Assembly (NCBI RefSeq): GCF_030813235.1
Contig: NZ_JAUSUB010000036.1
Span: 1-47,528 of the forward strand
Length of the DNA stretch: 47,528 nt
Reading direction: 5' to 3'
From: Cytobacillus purgationiresistens
GTDB lineage: Bacteria > Bacillota > Bacilli > Bacillales > Cytobacillaceae
In this document: in pieces, positions 17,048-25,804 of the stretch
Layout: the number at the start of each line of letters is the position of its first letter
Position numbering within the stretch: position 1 is the first letter of the stretch
Notes under the pieces: model-generated
The model's database searches: none
Told to the model about the DNA's origin: nothing
Seen by the model: the letters and a program-made list of their open reading frames with translations, nothing else
Position numbers and translations under genes: made by a program

Positions 17048-17069
17048 ATTTTTTTCGTTATTATTGAAC

Positions 17070-18149
17070 TTAGAATGGAGCCTTTTGATAAAAATAATTT
17101 GGTTTTTTCATCTTGTTTTTAAATGGTTTATGGAAGATATGCGTTGAAGCTGGAGACATTGGCGGAATCAGCCATGTCCAATCGCCCGTCACATCTCTCC
17201 CCTCTTTCGTTTCCTTCATTTCGAACTGTTTAAATTGTTGGGCAGCAGTATGATGATCAACAATGCTGACCCCTTGTTTTTTATAGGAATATAAGACAGC
17301 TGCATTTAATTCTACAAGGGCTCTGTCTTTCCAGAGGGAAGAATGACTGCCCACATTAAGCCCCATCATCTCAGCAATAATGGGCAGCTTATTATAGCGA
17401 TCCTCGTCCGCTAAATTTCTCGCGCCTATTTCTGTACCCATATACCATCCATTAAAGGGGGCAGCAGTATAAGTCAAGCCGCCAATTTCCATTTTCATAT
17501 CGGAGATTAATGGAACGGCATACCACTTAAGCGCTAACTCTTTAAACCATGGAAAGTCAGGGTGTTCAATTAAAACCTCTAAAATTAATTCCTTTGGGAT
17601 ATCGTACAGTTTTGGATTTTCGTCACCTTTTTGGATGATGAGAGGCAAAATGTCAAAGTCTCCATACATCGGTTCCCAGCCCAGATCGATACAGACCTTT
17701 GTAAATGCGATTGAAACGGGGTCACCTACTATGCCATCTTTCGTCTCATATCCGGCATAACGAATAAGCTGGTGATTCCAAATGCGAAATTGTTTTTCTT
17801 CTGTTTTAGCTGAAAAAACAGTAATTGTTGGTCGAATCTTTCCGTTATTTGTTGCATATTCCATATGTTCAAATAACGCTGCTGCCAACTGATCTTCAGA
17901 GTCAATATCCCTTTTATCAATCACGTGGAGCATCTGCCAAAAAAATCGGCCGATACAGCGATTGCTGTTGCGCCAAGCCACTTTTGCCCCATATTGAATC
18001 TCTTCATATGTATGATCATAAAATCCTTTTTCTCTTATCATTTCCTCGATTTTCTTCATTCTTTGTGAAGATTCATATTCAGGCTTCTCTAATTCCTTAT
18101 AATAGGATTGTATAAATTCCTCTGCTTCTTGTAACATTTCAATACTCAA
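17070..18149 (-). CDS. nos: Bacterial nitric oxide synthase, oxygenase domain
   Basis: Haem enzyme of 359 residues that oxidises L-arginine to citrulline and nitric oxide with electrons from general flavoproteins. Bacterial forms lack the fused reductase, which fits this length. The haem-ligand Cys65 sits in [14 protein letters not shown]. Further family stretches are [17 protein letters not shown], containing the Glu that binds arginine, and the C-terminal [17 protein letters not shown], which contributes to the pterin site. The start is a TTG preceded by GGGAGGA, with an in-frame ATG four codons later as an alternative. It is a single-gene unit convergent with the TetR gene. In Bacillus the product protects against oxidative stress and some antibiotics. 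Confidence 0.96.
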   Translation of the reverse strand: MSIEMLQEAEEFIQSYYKELEKPEYESSQRMKKIEEMIREKGFYDHTYEEIQYGAKVAWRNSNRCIGRFFWQMLHVIDKRDIDSEDQLAAALFEHMEYATNNGKIRPTITVFSAKTEEKQFRIWNHQLIRYAGYETKDGIVGDPVSIAFTKVCIDLGWEPMYGDFDILPLIIQKGDENPKLYDIPKELILEVLIEHPDFPWFKELALKWYAVPLISDMKMEIGGLTYTAAPFNGWYMGTEIGARNLADEDRYNKLPIIAEMMGLNVGSHSSLWKDRALVELNAAVLYSYKKQGVSIVDHHTAAQQFKQFEMKETKEGRDVTGDWTWLIPPMSPASTHIFHKPFKNKMKKPNYFYQKAPF

Positions 18150-18475
18150 AAAAAATCCTCCCAGGATAGATGATAGATATAGCTCTATTTTACCATAACA
18201 GAATAAAAAGTCATTGATTCAGGATTTGGGAAGCAAAAAACGGTATTACAATCTGATACCTTTTGGCAGTTGATTAAAGAGAAATATAGGACTCATTGGA
18301 TGATTGCGAAATCAGCTTTCTCATCTGCGTTGGTCTAAAGTCGCCTCACAGACACAACGGTTTTAGCTTATTAACGGTAGTCTATTCCCTAATCATCTAT
18401 CTATCTCGCTAGCGGCTCAGACCTTATCCTGTGATGGCAATCATTGTGGACGAATAAGACAGTATAAGAACTGCA

Positions 18476-19098
18476 CACCATAATAATCCCAAACCAAGGT
18501 CAAAACGGCAAGAGAAGGTAGGAAAAACACCATAATAATCCCAAGCTAAGGTTAAAACAGCAAGAGAAGGTAGGAAAAACACCATAATAATCCCAAGCTA
18601 AGGTTAAAACAGCAAGAGAAGGTAGAAAAAACACCATAATAATCCCATACCAAGGTCAAAACGGTAAGAGAAGGTAGAAAAAACACCATAATAATACCAA
18701 GCTAAGGTTAAAACAGCAAGAGAAGGTAGGAAAAACACCATAATAATCCCAAACCAAGGTCAAAACAGCAAGAGAAGGTAGGAAAAACACCATAATAATC
18801 CCAAGCTAAGGTTAAAACAGCAAGAGAAAGTAGAAAAAACACCATAATAATCCCAAACCAAGGTCAAAACAGCAAGAGAAGGTAGGAAAAACACCAGATA
18901 ACCCCAAACCAAGGTCATAACGGTAAGAGAAGGTAGAAAAAACACCATAATAATCCCAAACCAAGGTCAAAACAGCAAGAGAAGGTAGGAAAAACACCAT
19001 AATAATCCCAAACCAAGGTCAAAACAGTAAGAGAAGGTAGAAAAAACACCATAATAATCCCAAACCAAGGTCAAAACGGTAAGAGAAGGTAAAAAAAA
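18476..19098. repeat. Tandem array of a 52-bp repeat (12 units)
   Basis: Units start with CACCATAATAATCCCAA at 18476, 18528, 18580, 18632, 18684, 18736, 18788, 18840, 18892, 18943, 18995 and 19047. All are 52 bp except the ninth, which is 51. Two sequence classes are intermixed, one with AAACCAAGGTCAAAAC and the other with AAGCTAAGGTTAAAAC. Further variation is at CGGCAAG/CAGCAAG/CGGTAAG. There are no spacers, so it is not CRISPR. Because 52 is not a multiple of three, the two overlapping short minus-strand frames inside are chance. The 325 bp between nos and the array hold no gene that could be recognised. Confidence 0.95.
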
Positions 19099-19136
19099 CC
19101 ACGATAATCCTTGTCTTGGAGACACATTAAATTTTT

Positions 19137-19602
19137 TCATTCATATACTTTTACAATCACGGTTCCAAATATATTGTCTCCTACATATGCACCTAGTTTC
19201 CACAAACCGCTAGCTGGAAGCGAAAAATTAGAAGAAACATGACGATTTGCACCATTATTTGATCCCATTAATGATTTGCCTTCCAATACCGTCACCCCAT
19301 CACTCCGATTACCGTAAACTCTTCTTCGCTTCCCCAAAAATGACACATATACTTTTGAATCTTGTCAGGATTATGCTTGCTTGTTTCGTTACCTCCAAAG
19401 ATGAATCCAATACCACCTTCCTCTCCAATCATTGTATAGTTGCCAGATGTAAACAACGAGCTTTCTTCCCAATTCTCTGTCATATGCTCACCTGAATCTT
19501 TTCATCCATATCAATATTTGCTTCGAGCTTTCTTCATTTGAACACCCACTTGTGATTTGAGGGAAATAAAAGCGCACTTAAAAACGATAAACTTTTACTC
19601 AT
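19137..19602 (-). pseudogene. Frameshifted DUF4871-like secreted protein gene
   Basis: The minus strand begins with AGAGGTGG and ATG at 19602 and a short hydrophobic start (MSKSLSFLSALLFPS), then breaks into several frames. One piece includes EANIDMDEKIQVS. The next reads MTENWEESSLFTSGNYTMIG and ends near CHFWGSEEEF. The last contains VTVLEGKSLMGSNNGANRHV and then SLPASGLWKLGAYVGDNIFG. Joined, these resemble DUF4871-type Bacillus exported proteins. At least three frame changes are needed, so the gene is inactive. It lies right beside the 52-bp repeat array. Confidence 0.7.
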
Positions 19603-19690
19603 GTAACCACCTCTACTACATTTGTCGTATAAAACGTAGATATGACATATCCTCATCACTTTTCAGACTAGTAGTAGAAAGTTCATCGCT

Positions 19691-19718
19691 AAAAAAAAAG
19701 CGATCATCCCTTGGATGA
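19691..19718 (-). terminator. Terminator of the FAD oxidase operon
   Basis: On the minus strand TCATCC-AAG-GGATGA forms a short hairpin, followed by TCGC and nine T. It lies just beyond the stop codon at 19744. Confidence 0.65.
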
Positions 19719-19743
19719 ACGCCTCAATTATCGCTATTGCATC

Positions 19744-21084
19744 TTAACTTGATTTTTCGATTGTCTGCTGTTTATTAGACTGTTCGTATAAAAGTTGTCT
19801 GAGATAAGGATTTAAGAATAAATCGTCTGGATCCTGCTTTTGTCTAAAAACTAAGAAATCATAAAGCCTTGGATAAAGGTGAAAGAGTTCATCAGCGGTC
19901 CTTTTATGCATTTTCCCCCAATGTGGTCTTCCATCATATTTTTTCATTATATTTTCCATGTCGATAAAAAAGGTATCATAAGGCATTCCTTTATACATAT
20001 GGAAAGCAATATAGGCAGAGTCACGTTTATATGAGGGACTTAGCCAAATATCATCTGCTTTAACCGTCCTGCATTCAATTGGAAAATGTACATGATATTT
20101 CTTTTCCTCAATTGTTTGTCTAATTTCTCTTAGTGCTGGTAGAAAATAAGCTAGTGGGATGCTGTACTCCATTTCACGGAATCGCACTTTTCTTGGTGTG
20201 GCAAATAATTCATGGCTTTCCGCCCTGATGGTTTCTTTGCCTATTGCCTTGGCGGATAATCTGCTGAAAAAAGCGCTCGTCTTTGGGAAGATTCGGCATA
20301 CTTCTGAAATGACATAAAATAAATAGTTTTCCAATACGAGTGAATTCAACTTATGCCATCTTAAGCTCTGAGGTTTTTCTGAAGTGATATTCATTGTTTT
20401 AACTTGTACAGTATCTGTATAGGGGAAAAGAAAAAATTCAAAATGCCGATTGTTGTAAATGTAATCATTCAGTTTTTCTTCAAGTACGTGAAATTTCACT
20501 TTATCACTTTTATATACATAAACAGGAGACTGAATCATTTTAAGTTTAATCTTCACAATGATTCCTAACATCCCTAAAGATACAAGGCAAGCTTTAAAGA
20601 ACTCAGGATCTTTTTCTACAGAAAGAGCAACAATCTCACCACTACCGGATACGAAGGTAACTTCTAATACTTGAGTTGATATATTTCCGAATTGTAATCC
20701 TGTACCATGCGTACCTGTTGAAACTGCCCCTGCAATGCTTTGCACATTTATATCACCTAAATTCTCCTGAGCATATCCCTTTTCACCGAGTAAAGATCCG
20801 ATCTCATACAAACGCGTTCCAGCGAAAACTGTCACTGTTTCTTTGTCAGTATCAATCGATTCAATTCCTTTCAAGCCATCTAATGAGAGTAACCAGTCAG
20901 TCGTATGAGCTAAGTGTGTAAAAGAATGTCCTGCACCAACCACACGAATTTTCTTTTTTTCAGCTTTCGCTTTGCTTACTAGCTCAGTAACTTCTTCTAT
21001 TGTTGTCGGATATATAATCTTAAGCGGAGTACTTTCACTTGTACCCGCCCAGTTTTTCCATGTCCTTCCCGTCTTTATTTTCAT
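19744..21084 (-). CDS. FAD-linked oxidase of the aldonolactone oxidase (ALO) family
   Basis: Flavoprotein of about 446 residues. The N-terminal FAD-binding (PCMH-type) domain carries VVGAGHSFTHLAHT and GAVSTGTHGTGLQFGN, typical of sugar-1,4-lactone and alditol oxidases. The C-terminal ALO domain includes HWGKMHKRTADELFHLYPR, the HWGK segment being characteristic. Relatives include L-gulonolactone, D-arabinono-lactone and xylitol oxidases; the substrate is unknown. The start ATG at 21084 overlaps the TGA of the preceding gene in an ATGA, indicating translational coupling. An alternative GTG lies nine bases upstream. Confidence 0.9.
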   Translation of the reverse strand: MKIKTGRTWKNWAGTSESTPLKIIYPTTIEEVTELVSKAKAEKKKIRVVGAGHSFTHLAHTTDWLLSLDGLKGIESIDTDKETVTVFAGTRLYEIGSLLGEKGYAQENLGDINVQSIAGAVSTGTHGTGLQFGNISTQVLEVTFVSGSGEIVALSVEKDPEFFKACLVSLGMLGIIVKIKLKMIQSPVYVYKSDKVKFHVLEEKLNDYIYNNRHFEFFLFPYTDTVQVKTMNITSEKPQSLRWHKLNSLVLENYLFYVISEVCRIFPKTSAFFSRLSAKAIGKETIRAESHELFATPRKVRFREMEYSIPLAYFLPALREIRQTIEEKKYHVHFPIECRTVKADDIWLSPSYKRDSAYIAFHMYKGMPYDTFFIDMENIMKKYDGRPHWGKMHKRTADELFHLYPRLYDFLVFRQKQDPDDLFLNPYLRQLLYEQSNKQQTIEKSS

Positions 21085-22253
21085 AGAAAACACACTCCAT
21101 CTCCTCGATAGGTTTCAAAGCGATCAACTAACTCTCCATTTGAGAAACACAAGATTTCAGGAAATCGTTCACAAATCTCACCTGCTTTTGCTGGTCTAAA
21201 AATCACTGGATCACCTAAATGCAAAAAATCCTTATCATAGAAGATGGGAGTTTGCACCTCACCAGCCCCCTCCATCGGTAAAAGCTTCGCCCCCGCTGGA
21301 ATTACTGGCAATGGGAGCTTATCTATCCCCGGGGTACCTGAAGCGACATACCCTCCACCAAGGCATGTATATAAATGAGGGCCAGGTTTCCGTACGATTG
21401 GCAAAGCAAAATAAAGTGCAGGCTCATATTGTAAATCTCGGTAACTATCAAATAACAACGGTGAGTAAAAACCAGACCCTACTGTGATCTCTGTAATTCC
21501 ATCCTCCATGGCCGTTGTCTTGAGACTTCCTGTTCCACCGCCGTTTACGAGGTCTGGAATAAGTCCCTGTGCTTTAAGCACCGCTAGAATGTCCGATCTA
21601 CGTGCCTTTACTTCAACAATTGACTTTTTCTTCATTAAAGTTATCATTTTATTTTTAATATGGCTTGAAGGTGCATTATCACCAACTCCAGCAATTTGCG
21701 CTTCATAGCCCATAACTCCTTTAAACTGCAAATGCGGATATCCCATCACTTTATTTACAAGTGCTAGAACTTGCTCACTCCTGGTCAATGGCGACCTTCG
21801 TACGCCAAAGTGGAATCCTGCGATATTTGTGCTCATATCGATATCTATACATATATTCAAGGTTCCGTCAGAATTATGAGCGATGTGATTCAAATACTCA
21901 ACTTGTTCTATAGAATCAACCATGCATATGACTTTTGCCTGTTCTTCTTTTATCAATGATATTCTGGAAAGCGCTTTTTCATCCCATGAAGGATAACCAA
22001 TAAGAATGTCATCGAAGCCCTTTTCTATCAGGAATAATGCTTCTGTAGAAGTAAAGCTCATGACGCCCTTGTAGATAGGATGTGACTGCAGAATCCGCCG
22101 CAGGACCTTTACAGATCGAATCGATTTTGTAGCTATTCTTATCGTCTTTCCTCTTGATTTATTAGCAATTTCCTGACAATTTTTATCTAAAGCATCTAAA
22201 TCAAGAAATAGATTCGGACATTTTTCATTTTTGATCATATCCTTTGAAATCAT
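21081..22253 (-). CDS. PLP-dependent amino acid aldolase/deaminase (alanine racemase N-terminal fold)
   Basis: Predicted PLP enzyme of 390 residues resembling metal-activated D-threonine aldolase and D-serine dehydratase. The N-terminal alpha/beta barrel starts NLFLDLDALDKNCQEIANKS, with the PLP lysine in RIATKSIRSV near residue 43. A phosphate-binding NGGGTGSLKTT lies in the middle. The C-terminal part contains LGDPVIFRPAKAGEICERF and may hold the metal-binding residues. Start ATG follows AGGTGAC. It is the first gene of a coupled pair with the FAD oxidase, so the two enzymes may act on one substrate. Which D-amino acid is used cannot be told. Confidence 0.85.
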   Translation of the reverse strand: MISKDMIKNEKCPNLFLDLDALDKNCQEIANKSRGKTIRIATKSIRSVKVLRRILQSHPIYKGVMSFTSTEALFLIEKGFDDILIGYPSWDEKALSRISLIKEEQAKVICMVDSIEQVEYLNHIAHNSDGTLNICIDIDMSTNIAGFHFGVRRSPLTRSEQVLALVNKVMGYPHLQFKGVMGYEAQIAGVGDNAPSSHIKNKMITLMKKKSIVEVKARRSDILAVLKAQGLIPDLVNGGGTGSLKTTAMEDGITEITVGSGFYSPLLFDSYRDLQYEPALYFALPIVRKPGPHLYTCLGGGYVASGTPGIDKLPLPVIPAGAKLLPMEGAGEVQTPIFYDKDFLHLGDPVIFRPAKAGEICERFPEILCFSNGELVDRFETYRGDGVCFL

Positions 22254-22416
22254 GAAGTCACCTGCCTACGTTAATAGTGCTTTTAGAATATTATAATCCA
22301 CCAATAAAGTTAGATAAATAAAAATATTTTTTATTATCTAAAAACAATGAAAAGCCATATAGCCACTTGAATGATCGGGAGTAGATGAAGAATGATGGGA
22401 GACAAAATAATCATTA

Positions 22417-22449
22417 AAAAAGCTGTCTGCATGGCCGCAGACAGCTTTT
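22417..22449 (-). terminator. Terminator of the acetate-type symporter operon
   Basis: AAAAGCTGTCTGC and GCAGACAGCTTTT around ATGGCC, followed on the minus strand by TTTTTTAATG. Confidence 0.85.
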
Positions 22450-22455
22450 CATCTT

Positions 22456-23982
22456 TTACTTCAAACCAGTATTGGCCTTTACTGTGACTTCTGCATATTT
22501 CTTCGCATCTCGTTTATTAGAAACTACTGTACCAATAAATGCTGCAAGGAAGCCTGCAGGAATCGATACAATCGCTGGATTAGTCAGCGGGAAGATTGGT
22601 TCTCCTACAAGAATAGCTACACCCTCTACCGGATTTAATACACTTGGACTGATAGCCACAAGTACAAGCGCTGTCACTAAACCAGTCACCATACCTGTCA
22701 CCGCGCCAGTTGTATTGAATTTTTTCCAATAGATTGTGTAAATGATAACTGGCAGATTTGCGCTTGCTGCCACACAGAATGCCAAGGAGACCAGGAATGC
22801 GACATTCAATGTTTGTGCGAACAAGGCCAAAACAATTGAAAGAACGGAAACGCCAATCGATGCATAGCGTGCTGCAAGCATTTGTTCTCTTTCAGAAATT
22901 TTACCCTTCTTGATAATTTGCCCATAAATATCATGCGCAAAAGCAGAGGCTCCTGATAGCACCAGGCCAGCTACCACTGCGAGAATAGTAGCGAATGCCA
23001 CGGCTGAAACAAATGACATTAAGAAGTCTCCACCCAATGCTTTTGCTAATAGAGGAGCAGCCATGTTTCCTGCCGCATTCGCAGCCACAATGGAATCTGA
23101 CCCAACAAATGCTGCTGCACCAAAGCCAAGGAAGATAGTAAGAATATAAAAGATCCCGACAATCCACGTTGCTGTAACAACTGAGCTTCTAGCTGTCTTC
23201 GCATCTTTTACAGTGAAGAATCGCATTAAGATATGCGGTAATCCAGCCGTACCAAGCACTAGCGCTGCCATCATGGAAATGGTATCAATTCCATTCGTAT
23301 ATTTGACACCAGGATTCAAGTAAGCTTCTCCATGCGGTGTGAGCGTTTTCATTTCCTCAAACATTGTGAAGATATTAAAGTTGAATTTCGCGAGTACAAG
23401 GAATGAAATTATAACAGTACCAAGCATGAGTAGAACCGCTTTTATAATTTGAACCCAGCTTGTAGCAGTCATGCCGCCAAACAAGACATAGGTGGTCATC
23501 ATAACCCCAACGAGTAAAACAGCAATCCAATAATCAATTCCTAATAATAATTGAATGAGAGCACCTGCACCAACTAACTGAGCAATCATATAGAAAATGA
23601 CAATCGTTATCGTACTGATTGCAGCTACACCACGAACCTTTTTTTGTTCAAATCTTGCATTGATCATATCTGCAATCGTGTATTTACCTAGATTTCTTAA
23701 TGGTTCAGCAACGATATAGAGTACAACCAAGTAGGCAACTAGATACCCAATAGAGTAGAAAAATCCATCAAATCCAAAGAGAGCGATCGCACCAGCAATA
23801 CCCAAAAAGGAAGCTGCAGATAAATAGTCACCTGCAATTGCAAGGCCATTTTGCCATCCAGTCAAACCACCGCCAGCAGTATAAAACTCACTTGTGGTGT
23901 TTGTCCGTTTTGCTGCCCAATAAGTTACAACCAGTGTCATGGCAACAATTAATACGAATAAAGATAAACCAATCATACTCAT
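22456..23982 (-). CDS. ywcA: Sodium:solute symporter, acetate permease (ActP/YwcA) type
   Basis: Membrane transporter of 508 residues with about 13 hydrophobic segments, of the solute:sodium symporter family. The start includes YWAAKRTNTTSEFYTAGGGL, and the next loop NGLAIAGDYLSAASFLGIAG is diagnostic of the ActP/MctC subgroup that imports acetate, pyruvate and other short monocarboxylates. The 2-bp distance to an upstream DUF485 gene is the usual pairing (yjcH-actP in E. coli, ywcB-ywcA in Bacillus). The symbol is by homology. The two genes form an operon ending in a hairpin terminator. Confidence 0.9.
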   Translation of the reverse strand: MSMIGLSLFVLIVAMTLVVTYWAAKRTNTTSEFYTAGGGLTGWQNGLAIAGDYLSAASFLGIAGAIALFGFDGFFYSIGYLVAYLVVLYIVAEPLRNLGKYTIADMINARFEQKKVRGVAAISTITIVIFYMIAQLVGAGALIQLLLGIDYWIAVLLVGVMMTTYVLFGGMTATSWVQIIKAVLLMLGTVIISFLVLAKFNFNIFTMFEEMKTLTPHGEAYLNPGVKYTNGIDTISMMAALVLGTAGLPHILMRFFTVKDAKTARSSVVTATWIVGIFYILTIFLGFGAAAFVGSDSIVAANAAGNMAAPLLAKALGGDFLMSFVSAVAFATILAVVAGLVLSGASAFAHDIYGQIIKKGKISEREQMLAARYASIGVSVLSIVLALFAQTLNVAFLVSLAFCVAASANLPVIIYTIYWKKFNTTGAVTGMVTGLVTALVLVAISPSVLNPVEGVAILVGEPIFPLTNPAIVSIPAGFLAAFIGTVVSNKRDAKKYAEVTVKANTGLK

Positions 23983-23984
23983 AA

Positions 23985-24329
23985 CTATTGATCCCCTTGC
24001 CTTTTATGATTTTCAATGATTGCTTCTGCTTCTTGATCATATCTACTTGCTTTTTTTACATAGATCGTACAAAGTACCCATGTCATCACAAATTGCGCAA
24101 GCGCATACACCCAAGTCCAAGTGATTGCACCAATCGCTGGTTTATTGAGAATAGTCGTAAAGGATGTAAGGATTGGAAGTGTAAAATAAAAGACTATAAA
24201 AAATATAACAGTTGGAACGATAAACCTCTTCTTAGCAGAAATGAGACTTTTAAATTCATTGCTCTCTGCGATTTTTTCATAATCATAATCTTTCTTTACC
24301 TCATTTTGTGCTTTTGCTAAATTATCCAT
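23985..24329 (-). CDS. ywcB: DUF485 membrane protein, partner of the acetate-type symporter
   Basis: A 114-residue membrane protein with two hydrophobic segments (VPTVIFFIVFYFTLPILTS and WTWVYALAQFVMTWVLCTIY) and charged ends. DUF485 proteins are almost always encoded directly before an SSS-family acetate symporter, as here. They are thought to assist the transporter, but the mechanism is not established. Start ATG has AAAGGAGGGGA upstream. A perfect Spo0A-box-like sequence lies about 100 bp upstream. Confidence 0.88.
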   Translation of the reverse strand: MDNLAKAQNEVKKDYDYEKIAESNEFKSLISAKKRFIVPTVIFFIVFYFTLPILTSFTTILNKPAIGAITWTWVYALAQFVMTWVLCTIYVKKASRYDQEAEAIIENHKRQGDQ

Positions 24330-24428
24330 TATTCCCCTCCTTTTCTGAAATATAAGTATATTCTAAAAAATAAGAAAAGAATTAGCAATGGTAAATGTAT
24401 AAAAATAGGAAATTAGTTTGTGACAAAA

Positions 24429-24435
24429 TTCGACA
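24429..24435 (-). promoter_or_regulatory. Candidate Spo0A box upstream of ywcBA
   Basis: The minus strand reads TTTGTCGAATT, containing the 0A-box core TGTCGAA, about 100 bp upstream of the DUF485 start. A 7-bp match can occur by chance. Confidence 0.3.
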
Positions 24436-24576
24436 AATACAAGAAAAGCACTATAAAAAAACCTTCTGTTCTTCTTATTTATAGTCATGATTATCTACTC
24501 TTTAAGGCAATCTTATAGCCCTATTTGAATGAATCGTTTTGACCTCTGTAATGAATTCTCCTATTATTAAATACAA

Positions 24577-24610
24577 AAACCTCTTTACACAATCTTGTGT
24601 AAAGAGGTTT
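24577..24610 (-). terminator. Terminator downstream of the tRNA-Sec gene
   Basis: AAACCTCTTTACACAA and TTGTGTAAAGAGGTTT form a long stem. The minus strand continues TTTTTGT. It lies 38 bp beyond the CCA end of the tRNA, so it probably ends that transcript. Confidence 0.85.
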
Positions 24611-24647
24611 ATAATTCATTAATATACATGAGTAAAAAGGTCTATTA

Positions 24648-24744
24648 TGGCGGGACCGCCTGGGAATCGAACCCAGCTGACCTGGCACGCAGGTCACAAT
24701 TAGTTTTGAAGACTACGAGGGACACCAGAACCCCATTCGACCCC
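24648..24744 (-). tRNA. selC: Selenocysteine tRNA, anticodon UCA
   Basis: A 97-base tRNA on the minus strand. The anticodon loop CTTCAAA is closed by TAGT/ACTA, so the anticodon is UCA (24707-24709) and reads UGA. The variable arm is a 7-bp hairpin, TGACCTG/CAGGTCA, as in serine-type and Sec tRNAs. The T arm is CTGGG-TTCGATT-CCCAG. The acceptor pairs GGGGTCG with CGGTCCC (two G-U pairs), and an eighth position would be a mismatch. CCA is encoded and the discriminator is G, as in bacterial tRNA-Sec. UGA-reading, total length and long variable arm together point to selC. No selA, selB, selD or selenoprotein gene is in this window. A Ser-type UGA suppressor is the alternative. Confidence 0.88.
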
Positions 24745-25016
24745 GTATGAATATTCTTATTAAATATCTACTATCATCATTTTACCTACTACCTGTTACA
24801 TGTTACTATTTTTAATAATATATTTCAATCATAAATTTCTAAAATTAAATAGACAGCCTCACTCCTTCTATTGTTGGATTAAACGGTGATATCAGCTTCG
24901 GTTTAGTAAGGTTTGAGAATGGATTTTGCAAAACATAATCTTAAAATGTAAACTAAGGAAAGTATGTAAATATACCTTCTCATAAATATGATTTTATTTA
25001 AAATAGAGGTCGTGCG

Positions 25017-25199
25017 ATGAAAAGATTTATATTAAAAAGAGATTTTGAAGATAGATTTAAAAAAGGAACAAAATTCTATGTTGTTTCTGAATCAGAATTT
25101 ATTGGTGTAAAGGAATATGTATTACGTACACAGGATTTAGAGCACAGGATTGTGATTTCTGAAGCAGAGCTGCAAAAGAATTTCATACCCATGAATTGA
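25017..25199 (+). CDS. Hypothetical 60-residue protein
   Basis: A small charged protein starting MKRFILKRDFEDRFKKGTKF, with AGAGGTCGT before the ATG. No transmembrane segment or known motif. It may fold as a small beta-rich domain. It stands between the tRNA-Sec gene and yneK. Unrecognised; supported by its ribosome binding site and good coding composition. Confidence 0.6.
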   Translation: MKRFILKRDFEDRFKKGTKFYVVSESEFIGVKEYVLRTQDLEHRIVISEAELQKNFIPMN

Positions 25200-25305
25200 C
25201 CGTTCATCATTCATCATGAACTACACAAGAATATTCTTCTAATCTTGTCTGATTGTGCTAGAAAGCTTATAATAAGAATAGAAATTAAGTGTGAAGGTGA
25301 ATAGA

Positions 25306-25731
25306 ATGCTTGAAGGCTGGTTTTTGTTGTTTATTTTATTTTGGGTCGTTGTACTATTAGTTTTCTTTGCCATCGGCGGATTTTTTATGTTTCGGAAGTT
25401 TTTAAAGAGACTGCCAAAGGAAGATGGCAAGTCCGACATGGATTGGGAAGAATATTACGTAAGTAAAACAAAGCATCTTTGGAAAAGGGAAGTCAACGTT
25501 TTGCTTGATGATTTAGTCAGCCCTGTTCCTGAACTATTTAGAGATGTAGCGAGACAGAAAATTGCTGGCAAGATTGGAGAACTTGCAGTGAAAGAAAAAG
25601 CGAAGGAAATTGACCAGGATCTACTGATCAGAGGATATATTATAGCTACTCCCAAACGCGATCATAAATTTCTTCGCAAAAAGTTAACTGAGAATAATAT
25701 AAATATGAATCCATATGAACATTTATTTTAG
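25306..25731 (+). CDS. yneK: DUF2621 membrane protein, YneK homologue
   Basis: A 141-residue protein with one N-terminal transmembrane helix (WFLLFILFWVVVLLVFFAIG) and a soluble, charged domain, matching the DUF2621 family of Bacillus. Function unknown. The open frame starts at a GTG at 25291, but the ATG at 25306 has AAGGTGAAT in position and is preferred. Position next to ccdC and yneI matches B. subtilis gene order. A small hairpin follows the stop codon. Confidence 0.85.
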   Translation: MLEGWFLLFILFWVVVLLVFFAIGGFFMFRKFLKRLPKEDGKSDMDWEEYYVSKTKHLWKREVNVLLDDLVSPVPELFRDVARQKIAGKIGELAVKEKAKEIDQDLLIRGYIIATPKRDHKFLRKKLTENNINMNPYEHLF

Positions 25732-25753
25732 CCATTCCTTTTTAGAGATGGCT
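25730..25753 (+). terminator. Small hairpin terminator after yneK
   Basis: AGCCAT and ATGGCT flank a loop, followed by TTTTCTCTT. It overlaps the yneK stop codon. Confidence 0.5.
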
Positions 25754-25770
25754 TTTCTCTTGCTCAAAAA

Positions 25771-25801
25771 AATCAGCCAACTTATTAAAAGTAGGCTGAT
25801 T
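25771..25801 (-). terminator. Terminator of ccdC
   Basis: AATCAGCC and GGCTGATT with inner pairing (AACTT/AAGTA), followed on the minus strand by a T run. It lies directly beyond the ccdC stop codon. Confidence 0.75.
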
Positions 25802-25804
25802 TCT

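Noticed and set aside
18760..19000. Two overlapping 62-residue frames on the minus strand, rich in Phe and Leu
   Set aside because: They lie entirely inside the 52-bp repeat array, switch frame with each unit and lack ribosome binding sites.
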